Shown piece by piece: positions 48,420 to 59,290 of a stretch of 64,000 nt of DNA. Every line of letters begins with the position of its first letter. The stretch's first letter is position 1. Under the pieces are notes generated by a model that made no database searches, was not told the DNA's origin, and was given only the letters and a program-made list of their open reading frames with translations. A program made the translations under genes and the position numbers. The stretch comes from Syngnathus acus (Eukaryota; Chordata; Actinopteri; Syngnathiformes; Syngnathidae): positions 7,012,501 through 7,076,500 of the forward strand of contig NC_051104.1 of NCBI RefSeq assembly GCF_901709675.1, written 5' to 3'.

Positions 48420-48750
48420 ACGAGACCAGCCACTAATTTGCCGTCGGCCTTTCTTTTACGGCACCCGGGAAACAAAGCGACCCAAATGGAGGCGGCAGAA
48501 AGGAGCTGAGAACGAGGAATGGGCATTGGAGCGCCATTGGAGGGGGACATCTTAAAATTAAAATTATTGATTGATCTTAAGGTTGCTTTGGGGGTTGCAG
48601 ATCGCTTTTGAGGATGTAATTAGTGCGGACTGGGGCCACGGCTGGGATGGTAATAGATGACGTTGGAATTCATCATGGCGATTGGCCATTAATCTCCATC
48701 TCAGAGGAGCAGGATATTAAAAATTATAATTGGAGGGACAACATTGATGT
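48420..48750. promoter_or_regulatory. Candidate conserved block with many ATTA cores
   Basis: Contains CATCTTAAAATTAAAATTAT near 48549, ATTGATTGATCTTAAGG just after, TGTAATTAGTGCGG near 48616, GGCCATTAATCTCC near 48684 and a TATAATTGG at 48725-48733. The repeated TAAT/ATTA cores are homeodomain-type, and the PBX-type TGATTGAT is typical of HOX/PBX-responsive elements. Among the best enhancer-like blocks by eye. It ends at a TG tract. Confidence 0.35.
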
Positions 48751-48755
48751 AGATG

Positions 48756-48756
<1 letters not shown>

Positions 48757-48789
<33 letters not shown>
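48757..48789. repeat. (TG)n microsatellite
   Basis: Pure TG tract of about sixteen units at the 3' edge of the preceding block. Confidence 0.95.
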
Positions 48790-48791
<2 letters not shown>

Positions 48792-50941
48792 AATGGTGGA
48801 AGGCTGCTCTTGGATGTTTTTCAATAATTGTCACCACGGGGGAATCCTGTTGAGAATTAGCTACTGAATTTGCTGCTGATTTGAATTATGAACTGTTCAC
48901 CATGCAGCTTGTATGTAGTGCCATGTCGCGTATAAGTAAGTAATATGATAAAGTCAACTAATATATATTACAAGACAAGTGGTTCTCTCTATGTTATTTC
49001 TTTTCTGTCCATGTACTTGACTGGATTATACATGTTTTCTGAATTTAACATGCATATCAATGATTTCCGACTTCTACATACTGTCCATATGAAACAAAAA
49101 TAAAATCCTCCTATTTCATCGATTGCTTGTGTTGTGATTTATAAAATGCAGACCTTCTTGCTGCCATTATTTGTCCCCATTGGTGCTGTGCTGTGATGTC
49201 ATCAACTGTGGCCTTGAATCTGCCACGTAATTGTTGTGTTTATCAAGCGATACACAACCTTGCATAACTGCTGTGACACTGCTGATAGACTATGAAATCT
49301 TACTGTGTCACCTGCTCAATAATACAAATTGCCTCTGTGTAGGCAGTGTGTGTGTGTGTGTGTGTGTGGGGGGGGGGGGGGGTCATGACGTAAACATGTA
49401 GGAAGTTAATGCATATGCTTCTGTAATATGACCATGTAGTCACTTTGCATGATTAGGAACTGTCCTTGAATTAGTAAGATGAAACAGTGACCCCCCACTC
49501 ACCCGCCCATGCACATAAACACACGTTCCACCGTACATGCAACCAAGCACACAAACATACACAGAGTACACACAAAGTGAAACATCCTAATTATACTTAT
49601 GTTCATTATAGAGAGAAGAGAATACCACTGCCTCAAGTTGCATGCTTTGGGTGTGTGTGTCTGTGTGTGTGTGTGTGTAGGGCCAGTGTGATGTCATTAA
49701 GTTAATGGTTTTGCGGAGAGGCCAGTCATTAAATGAGGATATTAAGGCAGGAGGCTGTTTTTTATATGCATGAAAGAGTGATGTGCGAGGTCACAGTTGC
49801 TTGAAGTCATCACTCATGCACACACACATGCACATGCATTACACGCACACAATCCCACATACACGTCAGAAGATGATGCAGAAAGGTCTCACGCAGTTTG
49901 TCTCCTCTCTTTATAAATTACCAACAAAAATAAGGAGCATCCATCCATCATTTTGTGTTTCCTATTATCACCATATCGTTGTTAAGCACTTTAGTATGTG
50001 AAGGTGAGAACAAAGAAGGAGGGAAAAGTCTATCACTGCCGCAGTATGATTGGTTTGATTTATGATTCATGCACACTGCCTAAGGTAACGCACCTTAGGG
50101 GGCGGGTTATAATTTTTTTTTTAACCAATTGAGTAGAAAATCTTAGGAATACAATAAGAAAAACGTAAGAAACTAAAAGAACTCATACACGCATGCACAC
50201 TCAAACACTAAAAAAAAAACAGTCTGGAAAAGTGGCCTGAGACTTTAATTAAGCACATGATCCTTCCGATGATTAGCAGTTACACCTTCCATGCTCTGAT
50301 GTCACCTCGCAACGACTGAGCATGCAACCTGCAGGTTGGATTTGCAGCGTTGGTGAAGCAGAGCATGGCCACATGACTGCAGACAGTGATTGCCGATTCT
50401 GGAAGCAGCACTGGACTCCGAGGCGGAGATTATTATGAATTTGGTCATTGGCGATGAGGACACTACAGCGAAGGGGAAAACAAATATTAGGGCCCCCTTC
50501 AGTGGCGAGGCCAGCGTGAGCTATTTTCCATTTTAATGCATTTATGTGCGTATAAGCGAAAAACGAGATGAGTTTTTTCTTTTGTTGGGTGTGTGTGTGT
50601 GTGTGCGTGTGTGTGTTTGATTCAGCAAACGTAGATTTACATTTCCCTCGCACTGCCTATGAAATGTTTTCAGACGTGGACAGCGTGACTGCAATAAAAT
50701 ATAAGGTTTTGCTCTCCAGCACTGAGACCAACACACATGCACACACATTATTTTGCATAGTATTGAAATTGAAGACGGGTAGAGAGAAGCGTTTTAATCA
50801 AGTAGGAGTGCTGTTAATTAACTCAACTAAAAAGTATCCCGGCGGAAGTACCCGCCGAAACATGTCAGGTAATGCACCTAAAATAATTTGTTTGATATAA
50901 AAGAACCAGTGAAGTGATTAAAAAGTATCCCTCCAAATTAT
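48790..50941. other. Non-coding stretch with microsatellites
   Basis: Contains TG at 49347-49368 running straight into about fifteen G (49368-49382), TG at 49651-49679, a T run near 50111, an A run near 50211 and TG at 50589-50617. A palindrome CGGCGG-AAGTAC-CCGCCG lies near 50838-50855. No gene is supported. Confidence 0.55.
49347..49382. repeat. (TG)n followed by poly(G)
   Basis: A TG tract of eleven units directly joined to about fifteen G. The G run is prone to sequencing or assembly error. Confidence 0.93.
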
Positions 50942-51189
50942 TACCGTCATTTCTGAACTATAAGCCGCACCTGAATATAAACCGCATAAGCTAAAATTTG
51001 GGGAAAATCCTGTTTTGCTGCACTGGACAATACGCCGCAGGTGTTTTAATGTTTAATTTCCATATATAAGATCAAATCATACAATGTTAAAAATTATGAA
51101 AAATCCATAGGTAAGCCACACCGAACTATAAGCCGCAGGGTTCAAAGCTTGTGCAAAAAGTAGCGTTTTATAGTCTGGAAAATACGGTA
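50942..51189. mobile_element. Diverged miniature inverted-repeat element
   Basis: The left end begins TACCGTCATTTCTGAACTAT at 50942, and the right end is the inverse of TACCGTATTTTCCAGACTAT finishing at 51189; about 20 of 27 bases agree. Both ends match the intact element at 58361-58536. The 248-base interior carries further ACTATAAGCCGC copies (about 51125-51136). There is no coding capacity, so it would be non-autonomous. The higher divergence of its ends indicates an older insertion. The family and its transposase are not named. Confidence 0.75.
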
Positions 51190-52009
51190 TTCGTGTAATA
51201 TAAAATGTCGACTGAAAAATGCACTTGATTGATATACATTTGCAAGCATCTCCTACAGTGATACAGAATCCACACATGCGTCTACACATTCCAAAGTAGC
51301 CTGCGGGTCTAGTGTCTGCATGAGCTCCAGCTGAACACTTTGTCATTGAGTGTAAGATAGCTATTGATTTCATAGGTTTGACTCCAAACGGAATGATGTC
51401 GTCCTCAGAGACTTGATTAAACCCCTTTTTGGTGCTAATGCATTTTGTTTTGTGTGTAAATTTATGCACTCATGATGGCATGACAGAAAAGCAGAATGTC
51501 AGGCCAATGTTAATATCCGGATCTTGAAATTTTGTCTAATTCACTTGATTCTTTCTTCCTTAAATATAGAACGGCAACCAAAGATGAGTATCACATGACC
51601 ACATCACGCCGGGCAATAGCATGCCTCTCAATCCTGGTGTTCTGCGTCTCCCTTGTTGTGTAGGAGGAGCACACTATGTCAACGTGGGAATTTCATTTTG
51701 CTGCAAGTATAGGGGAAGGCAGCACCGGCGCATTCAAACACACACAAAACACGCACATACATCTTGCCCAGGTCCCCAAAGCTAATTAAAGTGAAGGTAG
51801 GCAAGCCGAGATGTGATAACTCCGTGAATCATGTAGAATAGTTGTAATGGGTGACCTTTCTTTCAGCGCGTGTGCAGTGGGCAGAAATCTCATTTGAGAG
51901 TGAGCCAGTCCAATTTGCTGCAGTGAAGCAGGTGTCAAAGTCTCACACAGGCAGAAAAACATCCCCTCCGTGCATTCTCTTTTGTTTGAGATCACATGAC
52001 GGCGCAGCG
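51190..52009. other. Non-coding stretch
   Basis: Unique AT-rich DNA; the 130-codon minus-strand frame at 51077-51469 begins inside the mobile element and is not recognisable. No gene is supported. Confidence 0.5.
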
Positions 52010-52320
52010 TCGGAAAATGCAAAGACCCGCCCGAGCCGAATCAAAGAGGCGGTATTGAACCTTAGTGGACTTCACTCGATCCCCCTTCTCTTTTTATCCC
52101 TTTAATAGAAAGAAACAAAGTGTTTTCTGGCCCCCGTGTTTTGTGTACAGAAGGGATTATATTGGTGGATCAGAGCAAAGATGAGAATTATAAACACAGT
52201 CCATCTTCATTAGGCTTCAGGCCAGATATTACCGAGCTGGACAGCCTGGAATGTTTGGTCGTCCATTTAGCCAAAGGCAGGAGCATAAGGGCTGCTGTGC
52301 AGAGCTCCAACACGCTTTGA
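52010..52320. promoter_or_regulatory. Candidate conserved non-coding block
   Basis: A simple-repeat-free block with GGCGGTATTGAAC near 52050 and CATTAGGCTTCAGGCCAGAT near 52209. A plus-strand frame of 66 codons covers 52120-52320 but is not recognisable. It ends just before CA/TG/CG alternating sequence near 52327-52370. Confidence 0.25.
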
Positions 52321-53929
52321 TCCTGTGCACACGTGTGTGTGTATGCACATGCGTGTGAATACGCGTGCGTCTGCAATGTAATTTCACAACCCAAGTACAC
52401 CAGCTGGTCCACGTTAAACTTCCAAGGTAACCATGGCGCCCTGCGGCTGGTAGAGGGTGTGTGAGTGTGTATGTGCATGAAAACATGTGGTATACGTTTG
52501 GATGCGCTATCCGCCCTTCACCCCGAAACACGGCTTTGACTTTTAAGGAGTCTCGACACTGAGCTTTCGCCTCCATCGGGTAAACAAGATATGGGTCAGT
52601 GATTAGACAACATGTAAACATAGACTTGGCCATCGCTACGGGAGGATAAACGTATATCCTCCTGACCAATCAATACCTGGGGCTTTCATGTGCACCACTT
52701 TCAGATGTCATTTTCAGTATGACATACTCTGGTGTAAATAGTGCTTCGGGTAGTTTGCCAAAAACAATGAACGGAGGTTGAAACATTGTTGAGTATTATA
52801 TACACAAGATTAGAGTTAGGCAGCCATAATGTACACAAAAATACATTGCAAGAAGGAGAATTTAACAGGAAGTACGATCTGAAAAACTGAGATCCCAAGT
52901 GAGTCCTTATTCAGGCATCAATATAGCATTTTATATATATACATTCCATTTCGACTTGCATTGGACACACAAAATGAAAGCGAGAGAAGGCCATACTTCT
53001 GTGTGTGCCGTTTTTACGTCAGTACCATGGTAACAATTATGTTGCAAACAGAAGAGCGCCAACCCATATAGGTATTGGCTAACACAACACATTCTTGTAA
53101 ATCTAGTGAAACCACCCAAAATCTCCAATTCTTATCTCTTCAAGAATAGCTCACAATAACCCAGTAATGTTGCGACGCTCCTTACAATGAAATTGCTTTC
53201 TGGCTCAATTTCGACTGTATACTCAGTGATTGGTGTCACTGTGAGGTAACTGATGAGTCCAATGGGAACAATTCAAAAAGATTGGATTGAACAAAGTAGC
53301 AAACAATTCTTATGAGTTCGCGTTGGGACGCTTATTGCTTCAGTTAGAAGGTGAAGTAGATGATCTTATTCCCCTCAAGTAAGATTTGACTGGGAATTTA
53401 AGTTTTACATGAAGACATTGTGAAAGACAACTTGAGACATAAAGGTGACATTTCAATTGTAATGTTTGATATTGTAATATAAACCTTGAGGACTGCCCAC
53501 AGAAATTCCTATCTAAACCACACGATGCACGTGCATGCATGGACCTCCAGTTTCTGCATTGACATGATTTTATTTTTACTTGTGTTAACATCTGACAATG
53601 ATAGATCTGTCAGGGATTTGATATTTTACACTGTAACGTCACAAATGGTGGCTGATCCCCCCCCCCGCATCAATATATTAATGAAAATCCCTTACGCCAC
53701 ACTGTATCTGAGAGAAAACACCACCAAAAAATATTCACAATGCTCCTTGCTGTCAGCCTTGAAGATGTTTAATCTTCTCCTGAAATGAAAAATCATCCTG
53801 CTATGAAGCTGTCCACTTGTGGGACAGACAAAATCTAATGAAAATACAGCACTACATATCGTTAATGATATTCGCTATCTTTTCCCGCGCACATAATCAG
53901 AAGCGAAATACAGCACAGAGTGTCTCCAC
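52321..53929. other. Non-coding stretch
   Basis: Mixed TG/CG alternating sequence at about 52327-52370, then AT-rich unique DNA. The 146-codon minus-strand frame at 52229-52669 crosses the alternating tract. No gene is supported. Confidence 0.5.
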
Positions 53930-54480
53930 TGTCCTGCCCTGACAGGCACAATTCATCACAGCTTTAATTTAGACCCTTACTGGGGTGTCGATAGGACGTG
54001 CACCGACCCGCCCACGCACCAGCGCCTGCAGGTCCACATCCAAGCAATGGCCGCATGCTCCTGAACCCTCTTATGACCCTCCCGGAGAGTCATCTGAGGC
54101 AAGCGTTCTTCTCATCAGTCTGCAACTGTGCGCAACGTTAGCCATCAAGGGGGCCATTTGTTGCGTGGTTGTGGTGACGACGCCGGTCGGCCGTGCTCAA
54201 GGCCACTCGCATCGCTCATTTAAAGCAATTAAGCACTTCTGAATCATGATGGTCTGCTCTTCCTTCAGTAAGATGGAGGAGTGATTCACAAAGCAATTTT
54301 CGACCAAATCCTATTAAAGGTGGGCGAGGAGGAGAGAAAGAATTGAGGTTGAGGACTTAAAATGGAAGGCTTTTATTTAAGGACTAGGAGGAATTACAGG
54401 CCAGATTACTGCTGGCTTATGTTCCTAGTCTGGGAAATTACATTCCCACTTTTTTGCGGGTGCCCAGGCTTTGGAGTCAA
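53930..54480. promoter_or_regulatory. Candidate conserved non-coding region
   Basis: A higher-GC stretch (about 53990-54240) followed by an AT-richer part with GGAATTACAGGCCAGATTAC near 54390 and GGGAAATTACATTCCCAC near 54434. The latter contains the inverted pair GGGAA/TTCCC. No simple repeats or recognisable coding frame. Confidence 0.3.
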
Positions 54481-55839
54481 AGATTAGAGTCACCTTAAGT
54501 CTCTCTTGTTTTTCACTTCCCCACTTCTATGGGTTGCTCATGGGCTTGTTGTTTTATTTTTTTGAGAGTGACTTCAGTTTTTTCCCTCCACTTTTATTGC
54601 TACATGCTGAGCTTTGGAGTGCGTCTTAAGGCTTGGGTTTATGTCAATTCTGTCTGGGTTCTTTTAAGGGAAATTACTTTTTGACTCCAAGATCTAGTCT
54701 TAATAATTGATGGAAAGGTAAAGACATGGGCAAGAGTTTTGCGGGATGAAAGTGGCGTGCCTCAAGCTCGAATCATCAGTTTCATAAAATGTGAACTAGA
54801 GAAACAGCTGCGCCTCATCACAAACTCAAATTCAATCTTTGTGTTGATCAGGCGTCTTAAACAACTTCAATCCTGTGATTCATTTATTCGTACAAGAGGT
54901 CCCACAATATTTGCCGCAGTGTTGTGCTACTTTGAACAACGGGACTAAAATGGCAACCATTCAATCATGTTAAGATTGGCGTTATGTTTCATGTCTGCTG
55001 AATATGGCCTCCTAAATTGGTTAGTACACATCTGGAAAGTGGAAAGTCGCCCACTTGAAAAACATCGGCAGAGTCCATATTGTGCAAACCATTCAGTCGG
55101 CTGGGAAATCAACGGACATGGTTATTAAATGCTGTGCTGCCACAAAGAAACATCCTAATGTAACAAAATGTAACTCTTCAGCATTATTGACATTAGGACA
55201 TTTGTAAGCTACAAACCTCATTCAACTGTTCAACCCTAAATTTCCAAGACATAAAAGCCCAATTCCATTCGTCGATCTTAATCCTAAACCTTTTCCTCGG
55301 CCCTTCCCCTAATTATTCTTTGGAGAGACAAAGAAAGGGTTGGAAAGAAAAATGTACTAGACTTGCAACGTCATCATTTGAAGCTGCTTGCTGGTTGTGT
55401 TGTAAGCACACAATTCTGCCAGCGCCATAGCAAGCGTATACCAACAACTCGTAATGACCAAAGTATAGAACGTTACCCAAATCAAGAACTCTGCAGACAC
55501 ACACATTTGTCCGGTAATAGGTGTCATTAGGTAAGATACCACATTGTGTATGAATTGTATGCAACTGCTTTGCCAAAGTGTAACAGGTTTGGGGTTTATT
55601 TTAAAAAGGAAGCAAGAAAGCAAAGCGCAGTACGTCTAGAACCGACATCTGCAAAGAATAGACCTACTCATTTGCCGTTAATCAAAACAGCCTGACTTTA
55701 TTGGTGTAGCAGCAATGATGTGTAAGCCTCTGGCAAAGGCAAAGAGAAAGAAAAACACAGATGTGTGCGCCTTACACACAGACACACATTTGAATAAAAG
55801 GTCAAATAGCTTTATCAATAACTGTGGAAAATGTGTTTT
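54481..55839. other. Non-coding stretch
   Basis: AT-rich unique sequence with only short, unrecognisable open frames. Nothing else seen. Confidence 0.5.
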
Positions 55840-56190
55840 GAGAGCAGAAGGAGCGGCTGATCTGACAGTGGCCACTGCCCTGATGAATAACTGCTCGGGG
55901 AATCAATAGGAAAGAGGAGTTGAGGTGGAGTGCGGGAACGTTTTGTCATCCAGCGGTACACTCCAATATCTAAGCTCATCCATCAAAAGGCCGCAATGGC
56001 ACTTTGTCCTCCGCTTTAATTGAAAGCACACTGAAACAAGTTATTTACATGACGGGCTGGATTTGAACGGTTGCACGGCAGCAGGAAACGTTGCCGCTTG
56101 CTGATGCGCCTTTGCTAAATCTTTGTGTCATGATGCCGACGCTTTGGTGCATCTGGGCAAGGGCTGAGAGTCAACATTTCTTCACCAGAC
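55840..56190. promoter_or_regulatory. Candidate conserved non-coding block
   Basis: About 350 bases without simple repeats, including GCGGCTGATCTGACAGTGGC near 55853 (TGACAG core), GGCCGCAATGGCACTTTGTC near 55989, GCTTTAATTGAAAGCACACT near 56012 (an AAAGC/GCTTT inverted pair around TAATTG) and TGCGCCTTTGCTAAAT near 56105. Appearance is strongly enhancer-like. Confidence 0.33.
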
Positions 56191-57049
56191 TTTTGAAAAA
56201 CCATAAATGGAACGAATTTGAATAAAATAATATACAGTAAATTACTCGTCAAAAGCTATTCACTGAAGTCATTAAAACGAAAGCTGGGAAAAACTCTTAC
56301 TGCGTATTTTCTCAAGTGACTCATTGAACAAATTATTGATATCTTAATATACTGATGTGTTATTGATATTGAAATCTACCCATAACAGGAATGCCAATGG
56401 ATTCCGACTTTGAAATATTTAGGTACAAATTCACTCCAATTCTAAACAAGTTGGGCATTGGAGGCGGTCCGGGCTGTCTCGCTCTAATTTTCAGACTCTG
56501 AATGACCCCATGTGAACTTTGAACAACTACTGTGTCAGTAGTTTGTGTGCTTTGTTTCAAGCGGAGCTAAGAAGGCCATGGGCCAGCTAACATCTGCTGA
56601 GCATATTCTTATGTGTAGCAGTCATAGCAAAAATATCCCTCAGACCACACTAACTGTACATAGCACGCAGACAAAATGTAAACAAGCTGCTTTTATAGTT
56701 TTGGCAGACTTGACAGAGCCAGACAAGTTGGGCCAACACCTATCCACACTCTGGTAAATCCAATGATATGCTTTTCCGATCATTGCAGTGTCATGCATTT
56801 TATCGTCTTTTGTATATAGAGAAGCATTACACAAATAATTTGAACAAAACCATGACCGTGTTCACTTATGAGTTTTAGATGAGTTAAAACAAACTGGTGC
56901 AGATGAAAATTGTTAGTACCTCAGTTCACTTAATATCTTGAGCTGGAAATTCCCCGTGTCAGACAAATGATTGTTCATGAACCAAGTTTCCATTCTACGT
57001 AGAAATCAGCATGTGTATGCTGCTTTAAAATTACATTTCAGAATTTTTT
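56191..57049. other. AT-rich non-coding stretch
   Basis: Unique AT-rich DNA with nothing recognisable. Confidence 0.5.
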
Positions 57050-57440
57050 GATGACATTTATGTCTGGAATTGTTTTTAATTTCATGACAAATGTGGTCCT
57101 GTCAGGATATGCCTTCATGCTACCACTCCAAGTCTAAACACAGCCTTTTAAAGTGCGCAACAGACTGTGACTGACTAAAATATCACACAGTGTGCTGGGA
57201 TTGCCACCTACATTTACACTAATACACAGCTTTTGAAGCATTCATAAATTTAACAAGAGCAAATATACACAGGGCAATTTCCCTGGATATTGTCTGTCAC
57301 TGGAACTGGGAAATGATTCACTTGAAGGTTTGCCAGGTTGACCTCCAATTTTGAGACGAAGCCATTGCATGTTTTCCTTAGAGTGGTTAAAGGTGATGAT
57401 GCTAGACAAATATTCTACAGGATGCCTAAATTCACTGTGA
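57050..57440. promoter_or_regulatory. Candidate conserved non-coding block
   Basis: Includes CAGGGCAATTTCCCTGG near 57271, an inverted repeat around a CAATTT centre, and TGTCTGTCACTGGAACTGGG near 57290. Simple repeats are absent. The next 340 bases hold a 113-codon minus-strand frame without bias but without a recognisable product. Confidence 0.27.
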
Positions 57441-58360
57441 ATCTCATTAACACTTAGTTGAACGTGCCAGCACTCATTGCAGATTTTTTGCTAGCTCTTC
57501 TAAATGTTTTTTTGCTGATGTGTATTTTTGCCTATAGTCTGTGCACTGACTCTTAACTTGTGTTAATGCGGAACTGGCCCGAGGGTTTAAGCAGCACATT
57601 TGATGGTATGTTGACATATGGGATAGTGTGCCCAAACCATTCTTGCCTCTTGATTCCCTTGACTGACCGTACAATCTTGCCAGTGTTGCATTATTTTTAA
57701 ATATAACCGTTGTCTGGATGTTTTCAAAGTGAGAATTCATAAGAAGTGTGCTTTGTGATTTTGTATAAATGAGGAAGAAAAGCTCTGATTTAGAGAGGGG
57801 CCATTGATATGGCACATCCTATGAAACCATTCCACTAATATCCTGAGGGTTTGTGGGAACAAATGAGCCGTGGCGATTATGTTCATGAAAAGCAATAAAG
57901 ATGGGTAATTATAAAAATGTCAATAAGAATTCATCTTTCAAAAATCTATAAACCCATTATGTTCTTAATTAAAAAGATGAGCAAATAAGTCGCAGAAAAT
58001 TGCATTTTCCTGCACAGGCAACTGTGAAGCCTGGCCTCATGTTTGTTTTGCAAATTCTTCAACAAAAACATTAACTCGGAAATATTAATCCAATCTATGG
58101 TATTGATAGGAATCCCCCTGCCATTAAAACACATGGCTCTGTACTTCATACACACATGCGTCATTAGCCACACCTCAGTTGCAGAACCGTTGGGTCATTA
58201 AGCTGCCGCATTTTCAACCTCAAATGCACACGCATACACACACATTCCCATTACATCAGTTGAGTTTAAAACGATTCATATTTATACCTAACTACACCGT
58301 CAACCTGATGTTAAAACCATTTAAATCAAAGCCTGTGGTATGAATAGATGGTGCATATAT
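57441..58360. other. Non-coding stretch with one unbiased open frame
   Basis: The minus-strand frame at 57474-57815 gives 113 codons, ending in a lysine-rich predicted helix (YTSAKKHLEELAKNLQ then stop). It is free of low complexity, unlike most frames here. I recognise no family, there is no splice or promoter support, and its length is within chance. The rest is AT-rich unique DNA. Confidence 0.45.
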
Positions 58361-58536
58361 GTACCGTAATTTTCGGACTATAAGTCGCACCGGAGTATAA
58401 GTCGCACCAGCCATAAAATGCCCAAAAAAGTGAAAAAACCCCATATATATGTATATAAATCGCTCCTGAGTATAAGTCGCCCCCCCACCCAAACTATGAA
58501 AAAAAACCGCGACTTATAGTCCGAAAATTACGGTAC
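58361..58536. mobile_element. Intact miniature inverted-repeat element
   Basis: The ends form perfect 28-base inverted repeats, 58361-58388 and 58509-58536, beginning GTACCGTAATTTTCGGACTA. TA stands outside the CCGTAA core on both sides, consistent with a TA target site, although the palindromic GTAC makes the exact border uncertain. The 176-base element has no coding capacity. Its interior repeats the GAGTATAAGTCGC motif of the ends (58393-58405 and 58468-58480). Perfect ends imply a recent insertion or conversion. A non-autonomous DNA transposon is the best reading; superfamily not assigned. Confidence 0.88.
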
Positions 58537-58796
58537 TATATAACATGACTAGTGTATGGATATCTATTTATTTATTCGTTTTTTGGCATTGTCTGATTGC
58601 AACATGAAGTTCCAATTATTAGTTTTGAGTGATTCCCCCCCAAAAAAGCACACAATATTTTAAATTTTAACCCATTAATGGCAGTAACAATAAACAATAT
58701 GTTATAAAAAAACTCATAACAAGGCCAGGTTTTAATTATTAATTATAAATGTTTGATTCTCACTTGCGAAAGGCTCTCAAATGTAAAACTCGAGCC

Positions 58797-58815
58797 TTTT
58801 TTTTTTTTTTTTTTT
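58797..58815. repeat. Poly(T) tract
   Basis: Nineteen consecutive T; no retroposon body is visible next to it. Confidence 0.92.
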
Positions 58816-58989
58816 AAACATCTGAGTGGTCTACAACAAACATTGCGACACACGTTATTTTGAGTGTGTTTTTGTGTGGTTGGACATCTCACGCTCGTCC
58901 TAATGTTTTGATCTGCTATATATGTGTGTGCCCGTGTGTGTGTGTTCACATTGGACATTAGGGCATCTCTCAAAGCAGTAATGGGCTTT

Positions 58990-59290
58990 GATTCCCCAGG
59001 GCTGCAGTGAGATGGCCACTTCTTACATTAGCCAGTCAGGTATGACAGTGCTACGGCTCGCCTTCCCCTTGGCCGGCCCAGATTAATAATAAATGAAAGT
59101 GGTATTTCAGTCCTCCAAATCATCCACAGGGTCAAGACTCTCTTCTCGCAATGAACTTTGTAAGATGCGCCGAAGCGCAGCGAGACGCTAAAGGTTAGCG
59201 TCTCGGACAAGACAATGGTGCATTCGGCCTGCAAGCACAAGTAGTTGATAAACATCCACTAGGTCTCCACCCCTCCCTCTTGGTGGTGAG
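58990..59290. promoter_or_regulatory. Candidate conserved block containing twin hairpins
   Basis: A GC-richer block between AT-rich flanks that carries the twin hairpin at 59166-59205. The upstream part has CAGGGCTGCAGTGAGATGGC near 58999. Conservation and function are not tested. Confidence 0.33.
59166..59205. repeat. Twin hairpin with perfect 11-base stem
   Basis: TGCGC-CGAA-GCGCA (59166-59179) forms a five-base stem with a four-base loop. One base later CGAGACGCTAA (59181-59191) pairs perfectly with TTAGCGTCTCG (59195-59205) around a three-base loop. A perfect 11-base stem with so short a loop is expected well under once in 64 kb by chance. It may be a structured RNA, a DNA palindrome bound by a dimeric factor, or a rare coincidence. 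Confidence 0.8.
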
